From Eustoma russellianum (taxonomy: Eukaryota > Streptophyta > Magnoliopsida > Gentianales > Gentianaceae): DNA of 64,000 nucleotides. Position numbers and translations under genes: made by a program. Of this stretch, positions 33,001 to 42,430 are shown piece after piece. Position 1 is the stretch's first letter. The number at the start of each line of letters is the position of its first letter. The notes under the pieces are model-generated. The model was not told the DNA's origin. It was given only the letters and a program-made list of their open reading frames with translations, and searched no databases. The DNA is taken from assembly GCA_036186865.1 (NCBI GenBank), contig AP025067.1, positions 24,501,346 to 24,565,345 of the forward strand. Reading direction: 5' to 3'.

Positions 33001-36000
33001 AAAGATGTGGTGGACCGATTTCCCTGCCCGGACCATGGCATTATACAAAGTGAGAAAAAGGTGCACGCTAAAGATGTCCTTAGATACACTTCATTAGGAA
33101 GCAGGACAACATTGATAACACTTGGGGTCCATGAAACCTTATTTTTATCATATAAACTAAACTATAGATGAAATCCATTATCCCGGAGGCCTTCACCGTA
33201 CCAGCCTCAAGGAGCATCGTAGAAGATGTAAATCAGAAGCCCAGCGGCCTTATAGTTTGGATGAGGACTTACGCAGTGACCCACACAAGATGCGCTCACA
33301 AACTAGGCCTTCGGCCTAGCAGCAGCGGAACACCCACACTTGGATTCGATCTCTTAACTAAACTATACATATAGTTTTCTGTTCTCTGCATTTTACCATA
33401 TATTAATGAGAACATGTTTAAAATGAAATGAGCATTATATTTTCTTCAAATGATCCATGTCAACAAGATATAACCAAAATCGTACTAACATGATATTACG
33501 ACCTCGCGTGGCAGGACATACCTAAACAATGGGACCGGACTCAGCTGCATAAACGTTGGTGGGTTACCATAACATTTAAATTTTCATCCTACAATAGTTA
33601 TATGGAGTGATATGTTTATTGATAGAACTTTTTCATTAACAGGATCATTAGAGGAGTGGCGAGGTGCTCTAGAGAGGAAACGCTGAGTATTAGTCGTTCC
33701 AAGACTGAGTACTTGTACTGTGACTTCAGTGGCACAGACAACAATGAGAATAGCCAACTCACCATCGAGGGTCAAGTGGTCCCAAAGGTGAATAAGTTCA
33801 AGTATCTAGGATCATTTGTACAGAAAGATGGGGACATAGATAGTGATGGAGCACAACGAATCCAGGCAGGTTGGTGCAAGTGGAGGGCGGCCTCAGGGGT
33901 GTTGTGTGACAAGAATTTTCCAATTAAATTAAAAGGAAAATTTTATAGGATGGCAACGCGGCCGGCAATGTTATATGGAACAGACTGTTGGGCCATCAAG
34001 AGGACACAGTCACAGAAGATGAAAGTGGCAGAGATGAAGATGATGAGGTGGATGTGCGGACATACAATGAAAGACAAGATAAGAAATGAGGTGTACAGAG
34101 AAAGATTAGGGGTGACTAGTGTAACAAATAAGATAAGAGAGGGAAGACTGAGATGGTTTGGGCATGTCAAAAGGAGACAGACAATGGCGTCTGTCAGAGC
34201 AAATGAAAGCCTCACTGTAGAAGGGAAGAGGAGTAAAGGCAGGCTCAAACTGACGTGGGATAAGCAGATTAGGCATGACTTACTAGAGTTGCACCTTTCT
34301 GAGGAAATGGTCCAGGATAAGAGTTCATAGAGACAGATGATTAAGGTTAAGGAGGGGTAGACATGATATAGGACACCTTAGAGCATGCTTAGAGGATTAG
34401 ATAGTATTTACACTTTAATTTGACTTTGCATATTTTGTTTCGGTCTTTTTCTTTCAATTATTTGTGCATGTTAACTATTATGACTATTTTAATATCGGAA
34501 GACTGTTGCATATGTTTAATAAAATAGGTCCACTAGTACATAGTCCCATTATTATGATTATATGTGCATGTACATATAGAGCCGGGGGTCTCACTGGAAA
34601 CAAACTCTTTATCCCTTGGGATGGATGTGTTGTTTACCTGTCTCTCACCCTCTCCAGACCCTAACGATAGCTTGTGCTATCGTTGAGATATACTGGGTAT
34701 GATTGATTGATTGATTATGCAAGTATATCCGGTTATTCAAAGCTACTGCATTGGAGAACCTAACCACCAACAATCAAAGCAGTATAATCTCATCACCGCT
34801 CCTAGGGCATAGTCCAATTGGTACTCGGGTTGGGAATTGCCAACAAGAGGTCATGAGTTCGAATTCACGGACGCGCATAGTGTGGGTGTCTCTGTGCTAC
34901 CAGGCCAAAGGTCTGGTTTGTGGAGACACCTTGTGTGGGTAACTGTGTAAGATTTCATCCAATCCAGGAGGCCGCTGGACTCCTGATTTACATCCTCTAT
35001 GCAGCTCCTTAGGTCTGAGACAGTGGAGGCCCTTTGGATTGAGGTTCAACCTTTTGCCAACAAGTATAATCTCCTCACCCAAAAGGGGTGGTAAGAAATC
35101 ATCCTTACATACATCAACAGAAAATAATGAGGTTGGATGAAGGATGGCCAGCAGAAAAGATATAAGAAGGTTGGATAAGATGGCAACTCTTGCCAACCGT
35201 GAAGAGATCCCATGCACAATCAAACACGATAGCAGTCTGAACAGGAAATGAAGATTTTAACTTCAGGGCATAGCTCAGTTGATACTCGGGTCAGATTCCA
35301 AGGACACGCACAGTGTGTGTGTTTCACTGCTGTTGGATCGAAAGCGTAGTTTGTAGCAGACACCTTGTGTGGATACTTGTGTAAGACCTCACCAACCTAA
35401 GAGCGCACTGAGCTCTTGATTTACATCCTCCACAATGCTTCTTGTATTTGCAGTGGATACTTATGTTAAACCTTACCAACCTAAGAGGCTGCTAAGCTCT
35501 TGATTTACATCATTTACAATGCTCTTTCAACCTAAGACGGTGGAGCCCAAGACTAGAGATTTGAGCTTTTCTCTAAAGAAATTAAGATTTATGTAACAAC
35601 CAGCGATTTTGAAATTTATTCACGTTCACATTACTGGCTTCAACTGAGTGAAGGATAAAGTTGTACTTTAATCACATGCATGAATAATAATAAATATGCA
35701 GTATTCAATTTAACACGTCTTCTACCTCGTTCACTCCATCACTGACACCACCATCTCTTTTCATCATAGTCAACATCGAAAATCTTTTGTACTTTTCTCT
35801 AAGATTAGTGGAGTACTACTTCTGATGAAGACAAGACTTTGTCACTGTGTGGAAAAGTAAGCATCCTTTTGCAAATCTAATCATAATTTTGGGGGTATCC
35901 TATTGAAACTTTTTTTTTTTTACTTAAATGTCTGATATCGAGTTCTTTGAAAGTTAAAGTTCTACTAAAAACTAAAATTCAACTGGCGTTTAGAATTCGG

Positions 36001-39000
36001 TATATGCCATTCAACAACAGCAACAACATTACTTCATTGTCTTAGAGAATTCCGTATATGACAAGTATGAGGAGATCGGATGTACGCAACCATACCCAAG
36101 TTGTAATGTTTTTGTTATATAGCTTTAGATGTGAGTCCTATCAAATATAGCTTTCTACTATAGTAAAATAAAAAATAAAAAACTACTGACATATATTCAT
36201 AAATCGCTACATTACATTAAGGGGGTGTTTGGATAGGGACTTCTTCATTAAATATATAGGTTTGTAGGTATCCAAACTCATAAACCTTGTTTGAAGAAAT
36301 AGATGTATGGGTTTCGAATTGATATCCGAGTATTTGGTAATGAATATCGTTTTTTATATGCTAGCTCCCCTTGTCTATCAATATGGAAAAATAGGGGATA
36401 TGAGTTTTGTACCGGCCAACGCCGCCGGCCACCGGCCGGTCACTATTCCGGTTGGTCAAATTTTTCCGGCCACCCGCCTTCGATACCCATTTCAATTCCG
36501 ATACATTCCAAACATTATCAATGTAAATCATACCCATTCTCACTTCAATATCAAACAACTATGACTTTTACGTCTAAACCCATATACTCAAACCTATAGA
36601 CTGTTATACACTCTGATTCTGACTCTGATACCCAAATATGAACGAAACGACCCCTAAGATACACTAACATATGATGGAATGACTAATTATGACATCATTA
36701 ACTCTTTTTTTTTTTTTAACTTTTTCTGGACAAACATTAAAATCAACTTTAGTTCTGGTTTTAAATCGATTGCTCTGATTCACTTTTGGATACATGAATG
36801 TGGGACAAGAATGTTATATCTTCTTGAACGTTAACAATTAAACTCAAGTTTTATGTTATTAGGTAAATCAACATTATATATTATTACTTTCCATGTCAGC
36901 CATTATGAACAAATAAGGCTTACCTTTATAATGTGAAAACAATGACAAAAACACACATACCAATGCAACAAGAAGGCTGAAGCTTACCAAGGGACCAGTA
37001 GGGCATAGGCGCCGGCCGGCCGATGAAATCCGTGTACTGATCAACAACATCCAACGGGGACGGGCCGGAGAAGAAGTAAAAGTCGAAAACACCCCCAATA
37101 ACCTTATAAGTAAGAGAATCCCCTCTGTAGAATACATCCATCCCATTACTATTCAAAAGCAATACAGCATGGGTATAAGCCTGTCCTTTCACATTTCTCA
37201 AGTCCATATACACAGGGTGGGACCCATACAAATCAATGTTAAGATTTATGGCTGAAATGTCAGTAGTATACAGAGTATAAGGATCGTTTGGATAAAGCTT
37301 AATTCCATGGGGCTGTGTATTTTCTCCAAGCCCATAAAGTGATGCATCTTTTGGAAGTTTGGTTGAGATTTCAAGATATTGATCTTTAAATACCAGATTA
37401 TTGTATGGGTCTGATGGATCAGAGGTGGTATTGAAAAGGGTTTGACCGTTTGATTTTCTTTTGATTGAAAAACTGAAAGGGTCTGATATGAAACTGAAAA
37501 TGAGATCTGAGCCTTCATATTCCGATGATTCAGTTGTTTTCTTTTTCGAAAACCCAATTGTTCGATGCAACCCAGGTGGCTTGTCTCTTGGTAACAAGTT
37601 ATATGGAACCTCCCATCTGGACTTTTTTGCATCTGTTATATGAACTCGCAATCTATTCTCTGTTTCATGCCTGCAAAATAAGAAAACGTATAACAATCAA
37701 TCATATATCTAACAGCATCAAAAACTATAGCTAGAGTATGGGAAGGCGCTCGGCAGGCAAACAATACCAGAAAACATATATTAATTAATCAATCATATCC
37801 AATATATCCCAACGGCATCAAAAACTATCGGTATAGTCTGAGAAAGGTGAGCGGCAGACAAACAATACCTCTATCTTAAAAGATAGACAGTTTGTTTTCA
37901 GTGAGACATCAGGGTCTAAGAAAGCGTATAAAAAACCATAAATAAAACATGTGTGTTTTTGAAATAGAAACTGTATAAACTCGGAAAGATTTCTATTCTA
38001 TTAAATAAGATCATTCTACTTATAACAATTCAGGATAAATTGAATAAACATGATATACAATAGGTTGCATAGTGGGTTAGGAGATGTCACCCCATAATTT
38101 TTGTTGAGAGTTTCTGTTGCGTTAGGTCAGTAGCCAGAGATTGTTATATTGTATATGAAACTTTTGTTGAACAAAGAATTTCAAGGATAATTTTAAATAA
38201 TAATACAGACTCTGCCATGTACTTGGAAAATTAATTAATCTAATAAGAAGAAAAAATGAAAAAACTTTGGCACGTCTTACAGCTGCCTGACATATTACAT
38301 CGGAAACAGTATACAGAGAAAATCTTAAGCCTTAAATGATTGTCTCGTGTGTTAATAATATTGAACAAGGTTATCTCTGTCACAAATTCAGCTAATTTTT
38401 TAGATTGTTAGATTATGATGGAGTTTTCTTCCGTTCTTTTGCAAGAAAATCCCAGATACAACAACAATATCTCATTGCCTTAGACGTTTCCGTCTATACC
38501 AGGATAAAGGGATCGAATGTAAGCAACCTTAATCATGTGTTGGAAACACACAAAGGGTTGTTTCCAGATGAACTATAATGAAAATTACGTCTAGTTATGT
38601 CGATTGATTGCGAATTCACAATACAAGAAGTCCAGACAATCTAATGAGTCGTTTTACTTTATTCTACATCTTACAAAGTCAAAAAAGAATGTTTATTTGA
38701 CTATAGAACAAAAAAAAATTCCAGATAAAAAATGTTAAAAGAGGTTATGGATGAAACCCAGTGGATAATGATTTTCCAGATTTCAGATAGACGAACTACT
38801 TCTATACGAGGTAAGAATTTTCCAAGATTGCAAATATACAATAAGCTGACTTGGGTTTTGCTACACATTTTGGACTGGTTGGAATGGTTTAAGAAAGATT
38901 CTTAGACTACAATTTCTTGATAAAACTATTGCATCCACGAGATTGTTTCATGACATTCACATTCACAGGCACAATGAAACACAACTTAATGCAACGATGA

Positions 39001-39569
39001 TTCCACTCATGAAATCTTTTTATAACAACAAAAGCAATGATATACAATATATCACAACGATATCAAAACTTTTCATAACAACAACAACAATCATATCTAA
39101 TATATCACAACAACGAAAAATCAAAAACTATTGCTAAGGTATGAGCCCGGGTACACATAGGTGAGAGCAGATAATCTCGTAAAACAGTGCTAAATATAAT
39201 GAAATAGGTACAATTGAAAACATCCCCAGTACTAAATTTTGCTAAAAAAAGGAGTGTAATTTGGTGGCTGCAAGAAACTCTTAGGAAAAGATAAGATTTC
39301 AGAAATGGTGGCAGCATATATATAACTTACTTGACATAAAGCTGCAACAGAGGAATATCTGGACCGTAGATATTGTTCTTCTTCTTGACTTGAAGGAGGC
39401 CAAGAAATCCACCGTCCGGCAACTCTTCAAAAGAAACTAAACGGTAGCCATGGCCAATCTTGGTCGGAATTTTCGAGGCAGAATCAACTCCGGCAATGCA
39501 TAAAAAAGACAGTAGAAAGAATGTAACAAGAGAAGAAGGCAATGAGGAAAAATAAAAGAAAGATGACAT
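22169..39569 (-). CDS. XYL1: GH31 alpha-xylosidase/alpha-glucosidase (XYL1-like), three exons
   Basis: Exons on the minus strand are 39569-39331, 37670-36988 and 24048-22169, with GT-AG introns and phases that join without a stop to give 933 residues. The protein starts with a signal peptide (about residues 1-30). A GH31 N-terminal beta domain follows (about 60-300), then the catalytic barrel with DGLWIDMNEVSNF (nucleophile Asp454) and HWTGDN (acid/base Asp577), GAFYPFSRDH, and C-terminal beta domains. N-glycosylation sequons (NIT, NAS, NLT, NAT) fit secretion. Family members remove alpha-1,6-xylose from xyloglucan oligosaccharides in the apoplast; related enzymes cut alpha-glucosides. CSGLCTIPEGK and VGSDICGFYP are closer, by recall, to XYL1 than to alpha-glucosidase, but substrate is not proven. 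Length fits the family. Intron 2 is about 12.9 kb because of transposons, yet the gene looks intact. Confidence 0.9.
24225..24290 (+). repeat. Dispersed repeat F1, left part of a split copy
   Basis: It holds ACAACAACAACATTACCCC and then ATTATCTTAGGGCTCCCGCC. The same words recur at 36012, 38457 and 45516. The copy is cut by an L1 fragment and appears to resume at 31221. Confidence 0.65.
24291..24351 (+). mobile_element. L1-type LINE 3' fragment, left of SIRE-B
   Basis: The frame KLAAT joins, across the SIRE-B insertion, to IYFIWQGRN at 30862 onward, the conserved end of the LINE zinc-binding (zf-RVT) region. The last five bases, TATTT (24347-24351), are the SIRE-B target duplication. Confidence 0.65.
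24352..26965 (+). repeat. SIRE-B 5' LTR
   Basis: It begins TGTTGAGAAAAAGAG and ends GTCCTACA. It is 66 bp shorter than the 3' LTR because of deletions near 24940 (after CGTATCGGG) and near 25325. A (TTC)n run lies near 25980. Confidence 0.92.
26968..26984 (+). promoter_or_regulatory. SIRE-B primer binding site
   Basis: TGGTATCAGAGC begins two bases after the 5' LTR and matches the initiator tRNA-Met primer site, as in SIRE-A. Confidence 0.9.
27022..27444 (+). CDS. SIRE-B mini-gag: gag start fused in frame to the acidic/coiled-coil tail
   Basis: An open frame of 140 codons starts at the position equivalent to the SIRE-A gag ATG (MATTRHKTEQEGMSS) and after about 25 residues jumps to the acidic stretch HSDSDSDSEPSYHD. 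About 95 residues of coiled-coil-like sequence follow (EKKRLIDDKKLLE and similar heptads). The gag core and CCHC zinc knuckle are deleted, yet the frame is kept and free of stops. A role in joining helper particles through the coiled coil is possible but is inference. It could equally be a chance survivor. Confidence 0.6.
   Translation: MATTRHKTEQEGMSSQRPPLLDSEVHSDSDSDSEPSYHDLYIQYLELHKFVKTLAKEKKRLIDDKKLLEYSNTNLVSQLNDSKEGSSCIINSLRSEISSLTSENTELKAEISNLKSRNEDLEKTIKQFDRGTCMLDRLIS
27445..28176 (+). other. SIRE-B residual internal region and polypurine array
   Basis: The first part resembles the SIRE-A stretch 6640-6960 (YRYKRK and QIWVLKGTFAKG near its end). The sequence then jumps to the 3' untranslated part with GGGGAGAGAA, AAGGAGAGAG and AAGGGGGAGC runs and a final GTGGGAGAT before the LTR. 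No pol domain is present. Confidence 0.7.
28177..30856 (+). repeat. SIRE-B 3' LTR
   Basis: This is the direct repeat of 24352-26965 with the same ends, preceded by AAAGTGGGAGAT and followed by the duplication TATTT. Confidence 0.92.
30857..31220 (+). mobile_element. L1-type LINE 3' end, right of SIRE-B
   Basis: It contains the end of a LINE ORF2 (IYFIWQGRNVCIFKGEAF and beyond). A 3' UTR-like stretch follows (GATGCTTTGATTTATCTGG, TTAATATTAGCATTTTAACC) and an A-run near 31217. An 84-bp segment is tandemly duplicated (copy 1 at 24319-24351 plus 30862-30912, copy 2 at 30913-30996). Confidence 0.7.
31221..31370 (+). repeat. Dispersed repeat F1, right part of the split copy
   Basis: The words AATGAAAATTACGTC and AATGAGTC/AGTGAGTC, ending in AAAGTCAA, align with 38580-38690 in another F1 copy. 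This suggests continuation of the copy begun at 24225. Confidence 0.55.
31472..31595 (+). repeat. MULE-2 left terminal inverted repeat
   Basis: It matches the reverse complement of about 32861-32983. It carries the same repeated CTCACTT(A/G) and AGCCTAA words as MULE-1. Confidence 0.85.
31790..32715. repeat. MULE-2 C-rich/G-rich internal palindrome of tandem units
   Basis: The left half is C-rich (repeated CGCGTCCCCTCCCC, CTCATAACG and CTCCGACCA separated by T/A runs). The right half is its G-rich mirror (GAGGGGACGCG, GGTCGGAGC). The centre lies near 32360-32390. The left half has additional units of the tandem block compared with the right. Confidence 0.8.
32861..32983 (-). repeat. MULE-2 right terminal inverted repeat
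   Basis: The inverted partner of 31472-31595, ending GTGAGATTTTCTC before the duplication AAAAAAATGA. It contains CTTCCGGTGACTGGC at its inner edge, as in MULE-1. Confidence 0.85.
32994..33174. other. Unassigned intron DNA right of MULE-2
   Basis: No family or coding signal was recognised in this short stretch. Confidence 0.4.
33175..33362 (-). repeat. tRNA-derived SINE (family S1), minus strand
   Basis: Read on the minus strand it has a B-box-like GATCGAATCC, then AGGCCGAAGGCCTAGTTTG, GCATCTTGTGTGGGT and TTCTGATTTACATC. These words are shared with copies at 34801, 35263, 42206, 44886 and 55086. Confidence 0.75.
33363..33639. other. Unassigned intron DNA
   Basis: AT-rich sequence between the S1 SINE and the RTE LINE; no gene or clear repeat was recognised. 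Confidence 0.4.
33640..34717 (+). mobile_element. RTE-type LINE 3' end (ORF2 C-terminus and tail)
   Basis: A 224-codon frame (33656-34330) carries ISRSKTEYLYCDFS, NKFKYLGSFVQKDGDID and GRLRWFGHVKRR, which mark the C-terminus of plant RTE-clade reverse transcriptases. The 3' tail has GCCGGGGGTCTC, CTGTCTCTCACCCTC, then TATACTGGGTATG and short GATT repeats (34704-34716), the usual RTE ending. It is 5'-truncated, without endonuclease or RT core. It lies in GH31 intron 2 and is not a host gene. Confidence 0.82.
34801..35050 (+). repeat. tRNA-derived SINE (S1), plus strand
   Basis: It has A-box-like TAGTCCAATTGG and B-box-like GAGTTCGAATTC about 35 bp apart. The family body follows: AGGCCAAAGGTCTGGTTTG, ACACCTTGTGTGGGTAACTG, CTCCTGATTTACATCC. 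Confidence 0.8.
35263..35455 (+). repeat. tRNA-derived SINE (S1), plus strand
   Basis: The A-box TAGCTCAGTTGATA is near canonical. The rest follows the S1 body (GACACCTTGTGTGGAT, CTCTTGATTTACATCC), with a shortened B-box region. Confidence 0.78.
35456..35567 (+). repeat. Partial S1 SINE body, tandem to the previous copy
   Basis: The 3' half of the S1 body (GTGGATACTTATGTTAAAC, GCTCTTGATTTACATC, GACGGTGGAGCC) is repeated directly behind the previous copy. Confidence 0.65.
35568..36011. other. Unassigned intron DNA
   Basis: AT-rich, with no coding signal or repeat that I could place. Confidence 0.4.
36012..36110 (+). repeat. Dispersed repeat F1
   Basis: CAACAACATTACTTCATTG then TCTTAGAGAATTCCG and GATCGGATGTACGCAACC match other F1 copies in the window. 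Confidence 0.65.
36221..36654. mobile_element. MITE, PIF/Harbinger-like, in GH31 intron 2
   Basis: The ends are short imperfect inverted repeats (GGGGGTGTTTGG and, inverted, GGGGTCGTTTCG) flanked by TAA on both sides (36218-36220, 36655-36657), matching the 3-bp duplication of PIF/Harbinger MITEs. The 434-bp interior has a GC-rich core with repeated CCGGCC/GGCCGG words (about 36410-36480). There is no coding capacity. The superfamily call rests on short ends and a 3-bp duplication only. Confidence 0.5.
36988..37670 (-). CDS. XYL1: GH31 gene exon 2 (N-terminal beta domain)
   Basis: The acceptor is TATTTTGCAG/GCATG at 37671 and the donor is G/GTAAGCT at 36987. It encodes the N-terminal domain, with LYGLGENTQPHG and VLLLNSNGMDV, and ends in the conserved IGRPAPMPYWSL that leads into the barrel. 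Confidence 0.9.
37692..37768 (+). repeat. Dispersed repeat F2 (partial)
   Basis: CAGCATCAAAAACTATAGC and GGCGCTCGGCAGGCAAACAA match the fuller copy immediately downstream. Confidence 0.6.
37786..37915 (+). repeat. Dispersed repeat F2
   Basis: AACGGCATCAAAAACTATCG, GAGCGGCAGACAAACAATAC and TTTTCAGTGAGACATC recur at 37692, 39035 and 44585. Confidence 0.65.
38457..38690 (+). repeat. Dispersed repeat F1, longest copy
   Basis: It contains ACAACAATATCTCATTGCC, GGATCGAATGTAAGCAACC, the ACACACAAAGGGTTGTTTCC region, and AATGAAAATTACGTC toward the end. The right half aligns with 31221-31370. Confidence 0.65.
39035..39175 (+). repeat. Dispersed repeat F2 (degenerate)
   Basis: Repeats of AACAACAAxAATCATAT and AATATATCACAAC lead to ACTATTGCTAAGGTATGAG and GGTGAGAGCAG, a decayed F2 copy in intron 1. 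Confidence 0.5.
39331..39569 (-). CDS. XYL1: GH31 gene exon 1 (start and signal peptide)
   Basis: The exon runs from the ATG at 39569-39567 to a GTAAGTT donor (39330 downwards). It encodes 79 codons plus two bases. The N-terminus has a Ser/Phe/Leu-rich hydrophobic core (SLVTFFLLSFLCIAG), a secretory signal. The chosen ATG is the first in frame before this core. Confidence 0.88.
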
Positions 39570-39700
39570 GATGGGGAAAATGGAGTGACAAAGTCAAGAA
39601 AGGGACTTTTTATACTTTGCCAATATGGGTTTTTTTTTTTTTTTTTTGGACCTTGAGATTTGGTATATAATGGCAAAAGGTGGCATTATGCTATGGGTTG
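39570..39700 (-). promoter_or_regulatory. Putative GH31 promoter
   Basis: Two TATA-like boxes lie upstream of the ATG on the minus strand: TATAAAAAG at 39614-39606, about 40 bp away, and TATATA near 39669-39664, about 95 bp away. The second leaves a more usual leader length. A pure A-run (minus strand) lies between them. The transcription start is not resolvable. Confidence 0.45.
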
Positions 39701-39944
39701 AAACTGATATGGGAATCGTAGATGTAGTTGATTTGGTCCTTTATGAAACTGAAAAGATCTTATCTTCTTTTGTCTTGATTTTTACCAATTGGACCCATTA
39801 GTTGATAAAGTCTATGTATGTCATAGTTTGTTCACATATGTGGAGGAAATTATATTTTAAAAAGGTTAAACATCAACCAATAAAGACACATGCCACCTCC
39901 AGTCCTATAGGAAAATATAGGAATGTAAATCAGGTTTCCAAGAC
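39701..39944. other. Upstream flank of the GH31 gene
   Basis: AT-rich; it may hold distal promoter sequence. No element was recognised. Confidence 0.4.
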
Positions 39945-40176
39945 TCACTAGTAGAAGTTTGTCATAGCACAGGGACAACACAAAGAGCCTATTGATATCG
40001 AAGGAACAACCAACGGGCTTGCATTGCAGCCTATCAGGTCATTCTACGAGTCAATATTGCTCTCACACTACGCAGTTAGTCTGAAGAAGGTTTAAATATT
40101 CTTGCCTTCCGCAAGGTTCGAACCCACGGCGTTCTTTTCGAAACCTCCTACCTGAAACCATTAAGATATGTCTCGT
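39945..40176 (-). repeat. tRNA-derived SINE (different family, S3), minus strand
   Basis: On the minus strand an A-box-like ATATCTTAATGGT is followed about 40 bp later by a canonical B box GGGTTCGAACC. The body does not match S1 or the Au-like copies. Confidence 0.65.
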
Positions 40177-40239
40177 GGAGAGATGAAATTATATTTTAGA
40201 CCAAATGTGAAGTAGTTTTTTTTATGAAATATATAATTT

Positions 40240-42001
40240 TATTATAAGTTTTATTAAAACCTTCAGCAAAATGCTTTTAAAAAGCCAACCGACCTGCTGA
40301 TGGCATGTAATTGTATGTTATCGTCTCTCTCTTTTTCTTCCTCTACCGTCCATCTATCATCCACTATTGTAACTTTTGCGCCATTCATTTTGAGAGTCCA
40401 TACATACCACTATTTCACTTTCTCATTTAACCCGTAATTCGCCACAGTTTCATCAATCCCTTATGTCACTCTCCAATCCATCCCTGTTGCTCCACTCCAC
40501 TATCGTTGCCCCTTTATTCTTAGTACCCTGCCCCTTTTCCTCAGCCGCCAGCAACTCCTTAGCATTGTTCAAGAATTTTTCAATGCAAGCTGCTCGATTG
40601 TCTTATTTATATGGCTAGCTCATTTTCTCTTTTTATTTGGTTTTGGATGACTTAAGTTAAAAGGCCAAAAGACCAGAGGCACCATCGTTGATTGGAAAAA
40701 ATATTATGAATCCAAATCAAAAACTAGAAAGATTGATGTGTTTTTCTTGAATGTATCTACTACATGGAGGCACGTCCGTTCCACAGTTCCCCTACTATGG
40801 GTTTGTCTTGAGGCTTCCAATGTTCAAAATGATGGAAATACGGACGCGATTCGTTGGAAGTGCATAGCATCAGGTATGTTTACAGTTGCGAGTGCATATG
40901 ACGTCCAATTTACCGCTGCACCATCGTCGACAGAGAGGATATGGGATCATGTATGAGCCATGAAGTGACTAGCTCGTCTAATCTACTTATGGCAGGCGTG
41001 TCATGGTATGTTGCTTACTAGATCGTTCCTACATCAACGTCATATACGGCCAAACAATGGATGCAATACTTGTGGACATATGACGGATGATGTACTACAT
41101 GCACTATGTGATTGTCCTTGGGTGCGTATGGTGTAGACCCTTTTGATGTGTTCAGTGGATACGTCAACGTTCTTTCGGGATGGTACGAGTAGGGATTGGA
41201 TCGTGTCCAATTTGCAAAACATACGTCGTCACCCGAACTTGGATTTGGAGTGGAGATACATATCCGAGAAGATGTTCATGCTATATGGTATTGGCGAAAC
41301 CAGGTCCAACATCATAACATTGATCACTATCCTTCCCCTTAGCACATCAGTAATGACGTCTTTTGGAGAGCCAAACACCAAGTTTTGGCAGTTACATGTA
41401 CCTGTGATAGTTTGACAGGAGATCAGAGCATTACATAGTGTTTGATACTTTGAACTGATGTACATTTGACTTTATATATTAATGAAATACGATCATTTCT
41501 CCAAAAAAAAACATATGTATCTTCTTTTCATGTCTGGTGTTCCAAATTCATAAGGTGCTTCCATTAATGTGATAAAGCTCCGTTCAGTCTCTAACAATTT
41601 GTCTTATTTTTATTTAAAAGTCCATTAAATTTCTCCATACATTAAAATTACAATTATTGTGCTGAACTTGTTATGCTGTAAAATACAAAACGAAAAAACT
41701 CAAGTAAAAAAGTTCAGTTCCGAAGAGAGGTGAAGGAGTTGAGGGACGGGTTGGGGGCGGGAGGGATGGATGAAATTGTGGTGGAGTAGGAGCGGGTGAG
41801 GGAATGAAATAGTGGTATGTATGTAGCTCTACTATGAATGATGCAAAAATTACAATGGTGGGTGATAGTGGATGGACGGCGTAGGAGAGAGAAGGGAGAA
41901 ATGAGAAAGAAGAAAAGAGAGATGTGACAACCTGCTATTACAGGTCATTAACAGATTATCTAGCTTTCTGTAAAAGTTTCGTCAGAATACACTTATAAGA
42001 A
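40240..42001. mobile_element. Degenerate inverted-repeat element carrying a LINE fragment
   Basis: About 250 bp at 40240-40490 aligns in inverted orientation with 41735-42001. Shared words include ACATACCACTATTTCA, CGTCCATC, ATCATTC/CCATTC and the end TTATAAGT. The arms are diverged. Between them lies an L1 3' fragment (40735-41510). This looks like an old foldback or Mutator-type element with a LINE inserted. No target duplication is visible, so the class stays open. Confidence 0.5.
40735..41510 (+). mobile_element. L1-type LINE 3' fragment (zf-RVT region) with poly(A)
   Basis: Frames read IRWKCIASGMFTVASAYDVQF, then RIWDHV, then after a stop the cysteine/histidine pattern CGHMTDDVLHALCDCPWVRMV, then DWIVSNLQN near 41180. 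This is the zinc-binding C-terminal region of plant L1 ORF2. The 3' end is AATGAAATACGATCATTTC and an A-run at 41503-41510. Several stops make it dead. I first noticed it as open frames that looked gene-like. Confidence 0.8.
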
Positions 42002-42205
42002 ATTTAAATTTAGATATTTTGTAAAAACAAAATGGTAAACATTTAGTTGAAAAATGTAATTTCCTTTTTTTCACCAACGAAAATTAAAGGTTCAGGCACA
42101 GTTGTCTGCATATACATAATGGAAAGTCTAATCACTTTGGATGCTTTTCTTTTTGGTACAGATATTTTATACATACGGTACAACCCGGACTTAGAAAAGA
42201 GGTCT

Positions 42206-42430
42206 CAAGGACATAGTTCGGATGATATTCAGTTTAGAAGTTGCTTCAAGAGATATATCGTTCGATTTCAGGGACCACATATTGTTATTGTTTCATTGCT
42301 GTCTAGGCCAAAGACCTAGTTTGCAGTGAACACTTTGTGTAAACTTCTTGTGTATGACCTCATGAATCTAGAAAGCCGCTGAGCTCTTATTTTGTATCAA
42401 AGACTATGGAGACTTTCAGAGTAAGTATAA
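42206..42430 (+). repeat. tRNA-derived SINE (S1), plus strand
   Basis: A diverged copy with GGACATAGTTCGGATGATA as A-box region, CGTTCGATTTCAGGGACCA as B-box region, then AGGCCAAAGACCTAGTTTG and GCTGAGCTCTTATTTTG. Confidence 0.72.

Larger units (their letters stand above)
24049..36987 (-). other. GH31 intron 2, about 12.9 kb, transposon-filled
   Basis: The GTAAGCT donor (36987 downwards) and TTTTGCAG acceptor (24049) bound an intron holding SIRE-B, L1 and RTE LINE pieces, MULE-2, SINEs and a MITE. SIRE-B, MULE-2 and the MITE each show a target duplication, so they were inserted into the intron rather than brought in by rearrangement. Confidence 0.88.
37671..39330 (-). other. GH31 intron 1, 1.66 kb
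   Basis: A GT-AG intron that contains copies of two dispersed repeats (37692-37915, 38457-38690, 39035-39175) and otherwise AT-rich sequence with no coding signal. Confidence 0.85.

Noticed and set aside
33656..34330. A 224-codon open frame in the GH31 intron as a host gene
   Set aside because: The motifs and the tail mark it as the C-terminus of an RTE LINE.
36303..36599. Open frames of 85-98 codons in the MITE
   Set aside because: No family features; they lie in a short transposon between GH31 exons.
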